DNA from: Syncephalis fuscata
Lineage: Eukaryota; Zoopagomycota; Zoopagomycetes; Zoopagales; Piptocephalidaceae
Direction of reading: 5' to 3'
NCBI GenBank assembly: GCA_025786725.1
Contig: JAHLTZ010000032.1
Span: 124,001-188,000 of the forward strand
DNA: 64,000 nucleotides
The notes beneath the pieces were generated by a model that did not search any database, was not told the DNA's origin, and was given only the letters and a program-made list of their open reading frames with translations. Below are positions 11,151 to 23,298 of the stretch, piece after piece. The position numbers and the translations under genes are program-made. The stretch's first letter is position 1, and every line of letters starts with the position of its first letter.

Positions 11151-14100
11151 ATGTCGAGACAGATACTATTTAATTCGTTATTTCTACTATTGGCCAGCTT
11201 ATGCTTGACAGTTATCGATGGTACTGCTGCAGCTGATGCCAATACCACTGCTTCAGAAACAGAAACACATCCCGCACTTAGTCCATTGGATATTAAGCAG
11301 ATTGGACTACTTGGTGTTGTAGGCAAATTTGATGGCTTCTCTATACGTACAGAGCCAGTCGATACATCGCTTATTTCTTTGCCTTCATCGGCCACTGTGG
11401 CAAACAATCGGTCATTACCTGCCACATTAATACGACGTGCCGGAGCCAGTGTAGAGATACTCGGACAAACTTCATCTAATGGAACTATTGACGCCGTTTG
11501 CATTCTACCTCGTGGCAAGGGCGATTCACTATCATCTGGTGTTGATGTATTTGTAGGTGGCCGTTTTTCGTCAATTGGATCGTTAAAAACAAACAATATT
11601 GCTCGTTATGATCCAATTGAGCGAAAGTTTTTCCCATTAGAACGAGGTGTTGATGGACCAGTGCGTAGTCTATTGTGTGATCGACATCGACAAATTCTAT
11701 ATGTTGGTGGTCGATTCCGTGCACCTGTCCCTGAAAAGACACCCGACACCGATCCAGAAGCCGATCCTTTTACAGCTTGGGGTCGATTTGGTGGTGGTAT
11801 TGCCAAATGGCAGAATAATCAATGGATGTCTTTGCCATTTAAAGGTGTTGGCTACAATGCCACCAATATTAACGACAACAATCCGGCCAATGACCGTCGT
11901 GGTGTTAACGCTCTTGCTTTAAGTGCTGATGGTCGAACAGTGATTGTTGGTGGTGGATTTACGGGCACTGCTGACTCGGCTGCTTATCTTGCACCTAATT
12001 CACAGCCTATCAATTTAGGTTCAGCTCTTATATCGGCCGGTGCCACGTCCACTGATGCAGGTCAAAATAACCCACAGAATATTGTTTGTTCGGCTGAGGG
12101 ACAGCAACCATCCAAGGATCGTGCTTGGTTAATGCAAAATAATGCACCGGGTTATTGGCGAGCTCAATTACCTACCACAGCTACAATATCATTGTTAAAG
12201 ATTAAAAATACCCAAGTAACTAATCGAGGTGTTAAAACATTTAGGTAAGTATTTAGTAATATTGATTATAACAACCATTTATTAATCGGCATTATAACAT
12301 CTATTAGTGTTAATTCATTACCAGATAACGGACTTATTACTCTGTCCTATTTTGATGCCGACGCAGGACGTACACTTACTTGCAGAGAGAAATGTCCATT
12401 AAAACAGTCGGATAAATATCAATACTTTCACGTAGCAGCTGAAAACCAGATTGAAGGTCGTGGTATTAATTTTAATGTTATCGAATGGTACGGATTAGGT
12501 GGTGGACTAGCCAGTATAGAATTATTCCAAAAAGGTATCTATATTTATATTATTAATATTGACAATAATTTACTAATATCTAATATAGATGTAATGGCTT
12601 ATGCAGACAATCGATTCAACTTTCCTGCTTGCGCTAAAACACCCATTCGATCTGAATCAAGTCTAACGGGCACATGGTCCTCAGTGCAACTACCCAGTCT
12701 AACACGTCCAGTAATGCAATACACGTACACTGGTACATCATCAGGAGCAATTACCTTTAAGCCCAATGTACCCGAGGATGGCTTTTACGAAATATATTTG
12801 TTACAGCCTGGCTGTGATCTTGATCAATCATGTGAACGTCGTAATCTAGTTGATGTTTCTGTATTGGCTGTACCGCAATCAGCCACTGTCACAACCACGG
12901 TCGATCAATCCATTCGTGGTAATCGACGTGTTCTACTCTACACGGGATTGGTTGCGGCCAGTGCTGGTAATGGTGGATTTGCACCACAAATCACCCTTTC
13001 GATAGCCAAGGATGCTCGTGCATTAGCCAGCGGTGTTACAGGCAGTATTGTGGCTGATGCCATTCAATTTGTACGTCTTCAGACTATCAGCGAAGTCAAT
13101 GGCGTATTACTTGTATCAAACACTGCTGATACAGGCATTACATGGAATGCACTAAATGAACTACTACCTAGTGGATCCATTGTTAACGCTTTACAGCCCA
13201 CCGCGTCTGGTTCGCTATTTATTGGTGGTTCATTCCGTGATAATACGGCCAATTACACCAATATTGTCGAATATACCAACGATGCAACCATGCGATCATT
13301 ACCGGATGCCGGCGTTAACGGTCCCGTTAATGCACTGGCCGATACTGGTGACAATCTATGGATAGGTGGTGGATTCACGCATACTAGCGGTAATGCCACG
13401 GTACTACTGAACCTAGCGCCTTATTCATACGCTGCACGTCAATGGCAGCCTTCTCTGGGCGTTGATGGACCAGTCAGTATATTGGACGGCCATCAGTCGA
13501 TGAATCGTCTATTTGTAGCCGGATCCTTTCAAAGTGTATCCAATAATAATACGCGTCGCGAAAATACCGTCAACTATGCTACTTTGAATCTAACGAGTCA
13601 TCAATGGGATGCCAGTTTGCTAGCCTATGGTAATGGCAACCAAAGTGTTATTCAATCCTCATCAAGCTACATGGACATGGATAACATTGAGGTCAGCTAT
13701 ATTGGTGGTAGTCAACGGACAACCGTGCTTGAAGGACTACAATCTTCAAGTGCTGCTGCCATCAACCCTCGTGTCGAATCGGCTATTACCACGTCAGATT
13801 TACTGACCACTACTTCCTCTTCACGCCTGGCATCTTCATCGTCTGGTGTATTTTATAAGTCAGCCAACGGATCAACTGGAATGGCTATTGCCGGTCAATT
13901 CACGCCATCTGATCGTCGTATTGCCATTTGGGAACAGGGTCAATGGCATTCGCTGGCCTCTACACTAAATATCACATCTATTGAAGTATTGGATCATACC
14001 ATGATGATTGGCAGCACCAATGGCGTGGCTCTTTATCCGCTTAATAATGGTCTATCCGGATCTATTCCTTCACCATTATCCAATGGACCGTCTGGCACTA

Positions 14101-15452
14101 TTAATCGCTTGGTTAAACACTCGGACCAGTCAATGATTGTAGGCGGATCGTTTAGTGTGAATCAAAAGGACAAATGTCGCAATATTTGTCAATTTAATTT
14201 GAACGATCAAAGTTGGCACACACTGGGTGATGGATTGTCAGATACAGTCATTGATATGACAATGATACCATCGAGCAAAGATGTTGTAGCAGCCACATCT
14301 AACCAACAGATATCCATTTATAATAATGAAGAAGATAAATGGCACCTACTTGGATCGCACCACGACTCATTACCTGGACCGATTACGAGTATTACATTAG
14401 ATGGATCTACTGAACGAGTAATCATTGCAGGTCAACAATCAAATGGCAATACACACTATTTAATGCGATGGATCGAGGATCGTTATGAAGCATTTGGACA
14501 AGAGTTAAAGAGCCAAAGCAGTATTCGCCAACTAGCCATGGTACCTTTAACGGAGACCATGTCAAGTAGCCGTGAATTGACACCTAATTTTGCATTACTC
14601 GTGATTGGACAATTGTACATCACGGGATTGAATGATGGTAAAGATCAATTGCCATTAGATGCAGCACTATTTGATGGTAAAGTATGGCGTCCATATTTAC
14701 ATACGGCATCAACAAGTACTGGCACTGGTACTAGTACAGCATCAATGGCACTATCATTTATTCAACGTGTATTCTTTGAATTCCCTCCTTTGCCTACGGG
14801 CCCGCATTATTTGGCCATACCTTTAGTTATTCTTATTTCAGCGGCCATTTCACTAGGCTTTATTTCACTTATTGTACTGTTGGGTCTGTTAGTTATGTTG
14901 CTGCGTCGTCGTAGAAAGCTAAACCGTGAACCATTACCGCCCACTGCCCGTGAAGTGGCCACAACAGCATCAATGCATCCGGGCGAACATCAATCGTTTG
15001 CCGATGGCATGGCTATGATACCTGGTGCAACGAGTACACCACCCTTTGGACGGTCATTGACCGATCTACACCAACCAAATGTCCTGCCATTAGATGGTGA
15101 ACATCCACACCATAGTGCATCGATACCGCCATCATTGCATGGCGGTAATGAAAGTTTGTTATTGCCGGCCGATATGGCAGGCGCACTTACCTCGGCCGTA
15201 TTAAATGATGACATGTTATTAGACACGGCTAATTACATGGCCGTCTATGCTCGCTACCCCTTCAGTGCCACTGAACCGGGCGAGTTAGAGTTTAGAGCAG
15301 GCGACAAGATCTACGTGCTTGATAATAGTGACGACGTTTGGTGGATGGGTATGGTCGATAATGGACCTGGTGTCCCTCCATCACAAGGTGTATTCCCTGC
15401 GAGTTATGCCTCCGACACACCGCCTGATCCCTCACCGTGGAATTTCTTTTAA
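11151..15452 (+). CDS. RAX2: Rax2-type cortical marker with C-terminal SH3 domain
   Basis: Three exons (11151-12244, 12308-12534, 12589-15452) give 1394 residues with no frame break. The start shows a signal peptide (MSRQILFNSLFLLLASLCLT). The ectodomain carries repeated beta-propeller-like motifs (VGGRFSSIGS, IVGGGFTG, FIGGSFRDN, LWIGGGFTHTSGN, VGGSFSV) and many N-x-S/T sites, as in fungal Rax2, a polarity landmark at bud or hyphal tips. One transmembrane helix lies at about residues 1182-1213, followed by an RRRRK stop-transfer cluster. The cytoplasmic tail is about 180 residues and ends in an SH3 domain at about 1325-1381 (ALYDY-like ARYPFSATEPGELEF, DVWWMG, GVFPASY). The yeast protein, as I know it, has only a short tail, so the SH3 is a notable addition. 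The SH3 could couple the landmark to proline-rich polarity or actin regulators (inference). Confidence 0.85.
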
Positions 15453-15976
15453 TTCACTTTTATTTGTTTTAATTAAAATAAAACTTGCAGTCGTTTTTAT
15501 AGTGTTATTATTGTTGTTGTTGGTGTTATTACAATGACCATTACAAGACATTAAATTCTATTTTTAATTATTATTATTATATAATAACTTTATTCAATAT
15601 CAATAAATACATTATTAGCTTATAGTTCCACATTATTTCTACTTGTCATGCAAGCTATTCAGTTTAGTCATCTAATTTGTACTTTCTTTAATTAGAAACA
15701 CAACATTATTACTATTACAGCCATTACAATTACAATTACTATAATTACTATTGCAAGTTTAAAATTTTAATTATCAATCATTTGACGTATATTAACAATA
15801 GCTATATCATCATCATATCGCGTATCTTTCCTTTATACTCTCGTTGGTATGTTGCTACAACAATATCGTGTGGAGTAATAAAGTGGTAGTTACAATGGAT
15901 AGGCGGCGCACATCGCCCATAGTAATAATGCTGATAATCATAGTCATACTGATAATTATACGTTAATGTTCGCTTC
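15453..15976. other. Intergenic, RAX2 and RPP2 convergent ends
   Basis: About 520 bases between two convergent genes, A/T-rich, with TTATTG microsatellite-like runs. It contains one copy of a dispersed repeat (15594-15666, listed separately). No coding potential is seen. Confidence 0.6.
15594..15666. repeat. Dispersed repeat, copy 1
   Basis: About 73 bases starting CAATATCAATAAATACATTA and containing TTCTACTTGTCATGCAA recur almost unchanged at 34165-34236 in the same orientation. Both copies are intergenic. Origin unknown; a decayed short transposon or a conserved non-coding segment are both possible. Confidence 0.7.
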
Positions 15977-16302
15977 TTAATCGAAGAGACCGAAGCCCAT
16001 ATCGTCATCGGACTCCTCCTTCTCCTCCTCCTTGGCCTCTTCGGCGGCGGCGGCGGCACCACCAGCAGCGGCACCAGCGGAACCGCCAGCGACGGCACCA
16101 CCCGATGGGACGGAGGCGAGCTTGCTGGTACCCTCAGCAATCAATTCGGCAACATCCTTGCCATCGATGGCCTTGAGCAAGGCATCGACGCGCTCGCTGT
16201 CGGCTTCAATACCGACGGAGCTGAGCAAGTTGGTGATGTCAGAGGCAGCTGGGCTGCCTTACCACCGAGGTTAAGCAACAAGTAGGCAGCAATGTAACGC
16301 AT
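15977..16302 (-). CDS. RPP2: 60S acidic ribosomal protein P2
   Basis: The ribosomal stalk protein P2, which with P1 and P0 recruits translation factors. The start [17 protein letters not shown], the central [14 protein letters not shown], the Ala/Gly-rich hinge and the C-terminal [12 protein letters not shown] are diagnostic; total length is about 108 residues, normal for the family. A single base is missing where AAG GCA GCC C should continue (16256-16262, a CCC run), which shifts the frame between the first 17 residues and the rest. In a gene this conserved, with both parts otherwise perfect, a sequencing or assembly indel is the likely cause. An upstream splice donor at 16643 (minus strand) suggests a 5' UTR intron. 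Confidence 0.93.
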
Positions 16303-17024
16303 TTTCTTTAGTTAATAGTGTTGACTAAATAAAGAAGAAATATAAATCAATTCATTAATTAATACTGTTTATAATGGCTATATATTATATTAATATGCTA
16401 TATTGATTTGCTCATCTATCCATCTATCCATCTAGTATTCCATATAGATTACTATTATTATAGATACTAGTAAATCAATATGGCTATTGCTAATAGACAT
16501 ATCCGTCTATGTAACCATCTATAACTACGCAATCTATACAATTACCAATTATGATCCATCCATCTCCATCTGCCAGCATATCCATCCATCATCCATCCAT
16601 CCATCTATATATTCATCTATTCATTTATTCTAATAGATACTTACCAATCGACGGATCGTGTGTCGTAAAGTTCTTTGAACTCGAAAGGGACACGAGGTAC
16701 AATACGCTCAAGCACGATCTTCACAAGTGAGGAAGAATAAAGGCGTATGAGAAGAGGAGGAGTAATCTCACTGTGTGGGAGTGGGTGAGTGTGGATAATC
16801 AAATGCCGATGTTGATACTAGTCAGTGTGTAATAACGAATGACGATTCATTATTAGACGATCAACAGTTTTAACTAGACAGTTTTAAAAGTCATTTACAC
16901 ACTTATTGAATACATCTTATCAAATACATCTTATCAAATATATTACTACACATATTACACCTAATTAAATGATTAAAGATTATTAATAGTATAGTATAGT
17001 ATATGTATTGATGATTGTACATCA
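16303..17024. other. RPP2 upstream region with ATCC-type repeats
   Basis: About 720 bases. It has (ATCC/CATC)n simple repeats at 16411-16432 and 16555-16625. On the minus strand a candidate 5' exon at about 16740-16644 ends in a perfect GTAAGT donor, preceded by a pyrimidine-rich stretch. If real, RPP2 has a 5' UTR intron of about 330 nt, much longer than the typical intron here. That exon is also open in one frame without an ATG, so a different small gene cannot be excluded. Beyond about 16800 I see only A/T-rich spacer. Confidence 0.4.
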
Positions 17025-17317
17025 TTAAAATAGTTTAAAAATTGGTCGTTTTTTACGTCTTGCCGCTAGTCTTTCCATTTCCAATCGTTCAAGTTCTGCT
17101 TCTCGTTCATCTTCTTCTCGAGCCACCCGTGTACTAATAATTAATAGAATCAATATACTATATACTATATACTATATTATACAGTTAAATATCACTTACC
17201 TATGAGTCTCTTCTCGTTTAATATCATAAATAGACGCTTCCATATCATCAACATCTGAATCTTCATCTCGATATCTAATAAAGTTATTAATAAACATAGT
17301 TATAGTCATAATATATA

Positions 17318-17350
<33 letters not shown>

Positions 17351-18800
17351 TTACCTTCGTCGATCATATCCAAATATATTCTGAATAACACTGGAGTAAT
17401 TATTTGAACCTCTATAATCATCGTATTCATCTTCTTCATCGTCATCGTCATATTCATCTTTCATATATCGTCGTGCTTTAGTAGCTGCTTGACTTGTTGT
17501 TGTGGTAGTAGTAGTAGGACGATGGTTTGCTTATTTGTTGTATTGACTGGTCGGTGACGTACTTCCTTAGATGGAGAAGGATAGGCAGATAAATGACGAT
17601 TCATCTTACTTGTAGGCAAGCCTATTGAAGAACGTGATGCTGTACTAGTATTTACACGATCTGTATTTACTTTAACCGGATTAAATCGATGAGAGGAGGA
17701 GGAAGAAGACGGCAATGAATGATTGGTAGTATTGTAGTATTGGTAGCTGTTGAAGCAGTCTTCCCACCATTACGTGGTGCCCATGGTGATGGAAAGCTGG
17801 CGGTATTTTGTTGACGAGTAGATGATGTCATTTTTGATGCTGTTGCTATTGGTGGTGCCCGTTGACTAGTTTTGTATTTAATTTATCTTGATGTTTTGTC
17901 GTAGATTTGTGTTCATCAGGCCTTTCAATATCGGCATACCAAATAAATCAATCATTTTGTCGCCATGTTCTTTTTTAATACGTTTTAGTGCACTTTCTCG
18001 TTCTTTTTCTCGTTCCATGTACAAATCTTCAATAGTGGTGCGGTCACGTCTATTCTGATCTAGGGCAATTAAATCATTACAAGCACTGGCCTGTGATGGA
18101 TCATGAACTACACGGATTTCATGTTCTTGTAACACTATCACACACACACATATATATATATTATTAATTAATATTAATTAATTAATATTGCTTATCATTA
18201 TTCTATTACCTTTATGATGTCCAGATGCTGTCACTCTTTGTTGATATCCATTAATAAGTAGTGAGTTGTTATTAGCTGCTGAATACATATCTGGATCATC
18301 GTCATCATCTTGATTATTACGCTTTCTACGTCGACCGCCACCACCACCACCGCCACCACCCCGTCCACCTCTTGATCGTTGACCTGATGTGGATGAACTG
18401 CTGCCCATCCATTGTTTGGCATTAACTCGACCCGCTTGATTCTGTCTAGCTCGTCGTTGACGTTCTGCTTCTTGAGTTCGCTCTTTCTGGGCTGATTCTA
18501 TTTGTTGTCGTTTTAATTCTCGTCGGCGTTGATGTTCTTGTTCCGATGCTGCCTGTTCACGTTTTAAACGTTCAAAATGCTCTTTCATACGGGTTTGTCG
18601 CTCATCACGTTCCCGTTCTTCTCGAAGAGCGGTGGCGCGGGTCTCTTGCTTTACTGATAGCTCGCGCTCTTTCTGGCGCTGCTCCAGTTTACTTAGTCTT
18701 TCTTGCGTCGTCTCATCGGCAATTCTCATCAACCGTTGGTACTACAAAGTAGTCAGTATAGTATGACTCATGCTATCAATTTACCCACCTCGCTACTCAT
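17025..18800 (-). CDS. SPT2: SPT2 family histone chaperone
   Basis: The C-terminal signature is the SPT2 domain (YSSVIQNIFGYDRRRY, then DVDDMEASIYDIKREE, AREEDEREAELERLE). In the family this domain binds H3-H4 and helps preserve nucleosomes during transcription. The N-terminus is a long Arg/Glu/Gln coiled coil followed by a poly-Gly/Arg RGG-like stretch, then basic Ser/Thr-rich linkers. Exons: 18800-18789 (four codons, MSSE), 18741-18210, 18134-17355, 17274-17200 and 17133-17025. The large third exon has about three frame breaks (near 17880, 17735 and 17530), all in low-complexity Thr/Ser/Gln sequence. The first intron has a GTGGGT donor. The gene is divergent from bleomycin hydrolase. Confidence 0.82.
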
Positions 18801-19611
18801 TATGTAGTCAATTTAGGTGAATACTAACAAGAAGTGCTAGCAATATTACCACGTGGGCGTATAAGTTGCAAAGATGGAGTAAATTTGGAATAAGAACGGT
18901 CATATAGAATTAAATTGAATGGATCAACGAGATCACTATTATTAGGATTACAATTACTACAATCACTACAATGATTAATAGTTAATACACTCACCCCCAC
19001 AAACTATAATAATCTATGATATCAAATCATTTATTAACAACACAAATACTACAAACAATGATATCCATTAAATAGTAATCAACCAAATACCATTAATTGC
19101 ATATTAACTAATCAAACATTATTAATATCGATATCAATATAGATACTACTAACATTAAAGGTGTAGGTATCAGTCTACTCATTTGTGTTACATGAAAGCC
19201 ACGTAACGCCTATTTAACTGACAAGTGTCGTCGTCATTCTTCTAGTAGACCCTGTCTTTCTATCTCTCCTCTCTCTTATTCTTTATCTCTATCGCTCTTG
19301 TTCACATTCCCTTGCTTATATGTTACTATCGTTTATTCAAACCTTCTTGCTTTTATCTAAACCGCTCGTGTTTTCTCTTGCCTGTTGAGTAGTATTACTG
19401 CTTGTTGTAGTATCATCTCTTGAACTAGCCACACTGTCCATCTCATGCTTGGTTGCTTTCTTCATATCTATCGTGCTTGTCGCCTTCCATTCTCTCGTCG
19501 TTCCCGCCGGTATTCACTTGAAAGTTTGGGCAGTCAGTCAACACTAGCACCTTCAGTTGAACACTCTTTCCATCAGAGAAGAAACTTGCTGCTAACCGAA
19601 CTCTATCCACT
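18801..19611. promoter_or_regulatory. Shared intergenic region, SPT2 / bleomycin hydrolase
   Basis: 810 bases between divergent starts. The half next to bleomycin hydrolase (19245-19560) is strongly pyrimidine-rich (CTTTCTATCTCTCCTCTCTC-like), a usual feature of fungal promoters and leaders. No TATA box or factor site is assigned. Confidence 0.45.
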
Positions 19612-21473
19612 ATGACTGCCTCTAATAGTGCTCAAGGCACAGCCAGCGCTATTTCCCACGAATCTTTGAGCCGCTACAAGTAAGTAAATTACATAGATAT
19701 GTACACATCTAATTCAGTACTAATATATGTATTGATAATAGCAAAAACTTTTATGCTCATCCAAAGAATCGACTAGCATTAAACGCTGTGGCTCGTGGTC
19801 GCATTCCTGATATTATTCTTAATCATGAGGTAGTTATACACGCTTACTAGTTAATATAGAATTAACCAGCTATTTGCAAATAGATTAGCCAACGTATTAA
19901 TCATCAATACTCTGACAAAATTGAGACAGAAGGTAATAAATGGTAAATTATTGGTTATTATCAACATTATTAACATTATTGCTATTATTATTTACTAATG
20001 AATAGGCAAGATCACTAATCAAAAATCCAGTGGTCGTTGCTGGCTTTTTGCCGGTCTTAATGTCATGCGTTTGAATACAATAGCCAAGTAAGCTTAGCTA
20101 ATACTTGTTATTATTAGCAACTTATCCTATCCATCTATAGACACAAGATTGAAGACTTTGAGCTTTCTCAAGGCTACCTCTACTTTTATGATAAAATTGA
20201 AAAGGCCAATTGGTTCTTGGAATCAATGATTGAATTGGCCGGACATGATTTGGAAGATCGCACTGTCCAGTTTTTGTTAAAGGACCCAGTTCAAGACGGT
20301 GGTCAATGGGATATGTTTGTAAGTCTTGTTGAGAAGTATGGCGTAGTGCCCAAAGCATTCTTCCCTGAGACGGCTCAAACTATCAATACGGCCCAATCAC
20401 GTACTTTGATCACTTCAAAATTACGTGAATTTGCTGAGCAAATCCGTAATCTGCATAGTGCTGGTAAATGTGTCAAGTAAGCTGACTAATAAACGTATAT
20501 TACCCGTAGATACTAACCAGTAGCATTATAGTACTATTCGTGCGGCCAAGGACGAAATGCTGGATGAAATCTATCGTATTATGTGTATTACTTGTGGCGA
20601 ACCGCCCAAGCACTTTACCTGGAGTTTCCGTGACAAGGACAAGAAGTTCCACGAATATGCTGATTTGACTCCACAGTCATTCTATCATGATCATGTTGCC
20701 TATAATGTAGGTCTAGAAATACTAATATACCGACTAATACTAAATAGGCCTATTGACACTAGGTAACCGAAACAGTATCGTTGATCAACGATCCGCGTAA
20801 CGAGTACTACAAGCTCTATACTGTTGCCTACTTGGGTAACATTAAAGGTGGTCATTCTATTCGCTACATTAACTTGCCAGTTGAAGAATTAAAACAACTG
20901 GGCGTTAAAACAATACAAAGTGGCAAGCCAGTGTGGTAGGTTTAAATGAAATCGTTTATAATTTGATCAATATATATATGTGTGTATATTAACGACATAT
21001 AAACAATAATCAATAGGTTTGGCTGTGATGTCGGCAAACACTTTGCACGACAAATCGGCGTATTAGAACTTAATTCACTGGATTGGGACCTCGGCTTTGG
21101 TGTCACCTTTGATCAAGATAAGGCCAATCGACTACGTTATGGTGAAAGTGCCATGACGCACGCTATGATGTTTACGGGTGTACACTTGAATGCCGATGGC
21201 CAGCCACAACGTTGGCGAGTAGAAAACTCATGGGGCGAAGATAATGGCGACAAAGGATTCCTTAGCATGTCAGACAAATGGTTCTCTGAATTCACTTATC
21301 AGGTAAGCTGTTTAGACATTTTAACGAACGAAACATGGCCGTTAATAGATTATGATACACACCAATAATAGATTGTTCTAGAGAAGTCGGATGTACCCGA
21401 TGAAGTGCTGAAAGTATTAGAACAAGAACCTGTTGTATTGCCGCCATGGGATCCAATGGGTAGTCTGGCCTAA
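19612..21473 (+). CDS. LAP3: Bleomycin hydrolase (peptidase family C1B)
   Basis: Nine exons (19612-19679, 19742-19829, 19884-19932, 20006-20087, 20141-20476, 20532-20706, 20763-20935, 21017-21302, 21372-21473) give 452 residues, the usual length of this cysteine aminopeptidase. The catalytic triad is visible: Cys80 in NQKSSGRCWLFAG, His372 in GESAMTHAMMF and Asn394 in VENSWG. The C-terminus (VLPPWDPMGSLA) matches the family tail that reaches into the active site of the hexameric ring. The enzyme is cytosolic; it trims peptides and detoxifies homocysteine thiolactone and bleomycin. The reading frame is intact across all exons. The ATG at 19612 follows a long pyrimidine-rich leader. Confidence 0.95.
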
Positions 21474-23298
21474 GTTATCGTTTTTTACTTTTAATTATTG
21501 ACCCGGCTACGGCCATTAATTCTGTTTATTATATTCTAAGCTCGATAATAGTTTATATGCAACAAGTGAACGAGGTAGACCCATAACTGACATACCGCGT
21601 TATTTTGCAGAAACAGAGTTAATAAAATAGTCAATATAGCTGTTACATTGTTTCAGTGTGATTGTATAACATGCTTATCTTTATAAAACAATGAAATTTC
21701 AATAGAAAACGGAGAGATAAAACGAGTAAACTCAAACTATGTACTACATTTGCAGTCTCCCTCCTCCGATATAACAGGTAGTGACCAATTGTTATATTAT
21801 ATTAAATACAGTAAACATAAGAAAGCTGTGGTTTATTTGTTACTCTTTTATTAGCATTTCATCCATCCATCATTACATTTATTTATTTGGTAGTCTAGCT
21901 GTAGTTGACCATATTGTAATAGTTAGTTATACTATTGATCCGTATACCGTCTATTATGCACAAGAGAGGTAAGTAATAATAAATGAAATGAGGGCGATAA
22001 ATATTTATTGTTACAAGTAGTTATTGTTATAATGTAACATGGTACTTACGAGTATTATGCGTAATTGATATTTAGTAATGTTAATCTATGACCACTCTGA
22101 TTATTTTAACAATTTTAATCATTGTATTCGTTGTCTATACTTACCTTTAAGTACTTATTTCCAAACATACCTGCATTGATACTACCGAATGTTACTGCTG
22201 CACGGCATTGCTTGATTTTTTATACTATGCATCTATCTGTTGTGCCACCACTACTACCAAGTAGTTCAATGGCTGCATTTCCTATTCTTTTATCATTATA
22301 TACTATTGCTATAATATACGCTAATGGCTATTGATTGAATAATATGTTTAAGTACAATGATTATAATGTATTGGCCATAAACAAATATTTAATACCACGT
22401 CATTAATAGCGATTGTTTAATCCGCACTTTTCCTTGTACCAAGGCGTGAATTATCGCATGCTAGTCCATGTGCTCATTCGTTGCACATGGCGCCAGTAGC
22501 AACGAGTATCAAAGTGGCTGTAATAGTATGTTTTGTGTGGATAATATATTCAAAAAAGGACGGGCGAATGGCGCGGCAATGGCACGAGCATGCTTATTTG
22601 AGCTATTTTGCCTGGCCTCGACGTGCTACACCTTTTTGCCTCTATAGTCCTTTTCCTTTATACCTTTTCTCTAGTTAAGCGGTATATCTATATATCTATA
22701 TATTTTCGGCCACAGTACTGCTACTTACGGCAGTCAATAACATTTGCCGTGTACTACTTATTGTTTCATTCCAGTGGCCTAGACGTTCCTTTTTATCTCC
22801 GCGCACGCCTCTTTAGTTTAAGAGTGGCGTCGGCCCGTTACTTTCATACCTTTTCCTTTCGTTAAATGACAATACCACGCTAACCGGCTTGACCAATAGT
22901 CCGCGTGCGCGTTTAATAAGCTGTATTCAAGTCATTCTTGTGCTCATCCGTCTTATTCTATCTAAAATAACATAATATTTGCTCTTGAGCCAGTTAATCA
23001 TTTGTCCTGTACGGCCCATAACGAACGTGGTGTCGCTAATCGTCTCGGTTACTATTTTGACCATTGACGCAGCGGTCTAGCCATTGTTCTGGCCCATTAC
23101 TTTTAATTGTGACTAAACTTAACTAAAATCACTTGTGTTGTTACTGGTTGCTGCTGCGCTGCTGCTGTTCTAGCCTGGAGCCTTCGAGTACGTCGCTTTA
23201 TTGACTTTACCCAATCGACTAAGTTTTCAAAGCGTAAAGTGTTTTCACCGTTGCCGTCACCATTGTCATTCTCCGTTGTCTATCCGCCACCTCCACCA
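21474..23298. other. Intergenic, possible unrecognised spliced fragments
   Basis: 1.8 kb between bleomycin hydrolase and the next gene. Splice-like signals occur on both strands (plus GAGAG-GTAAGT at 21969; minus CTTAAAG-GTAAGT near 22145). The minus strand at 22145-22320 is open for stretches with protein-like composition, but broken by a stop. I cannot assemble a gene. The stretch 22440-22900 is less A/T-rich than its surroundings and could be leader sequence or a non-coding RNA. Confidence 0.35.

Noticed and set aside
3481-17890. Programmed +1 frameshifting at stop codons (for example CTT-TAA in Rix1, AAT-TAA in SPT2)
   Set aside because: Skipping one base at these two stops does give the better frame, but other breaks (P2, Nup2, Gly-zipper A, carrier) lie away from stops and need shifts of the other sign. 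A common slippery motif is missing.
21781-22334. A possible small spliced membrane-protein gene
   Set aside because: Splice-like sites exist on both strands but no combination gives a continuous protein with a start and stop.
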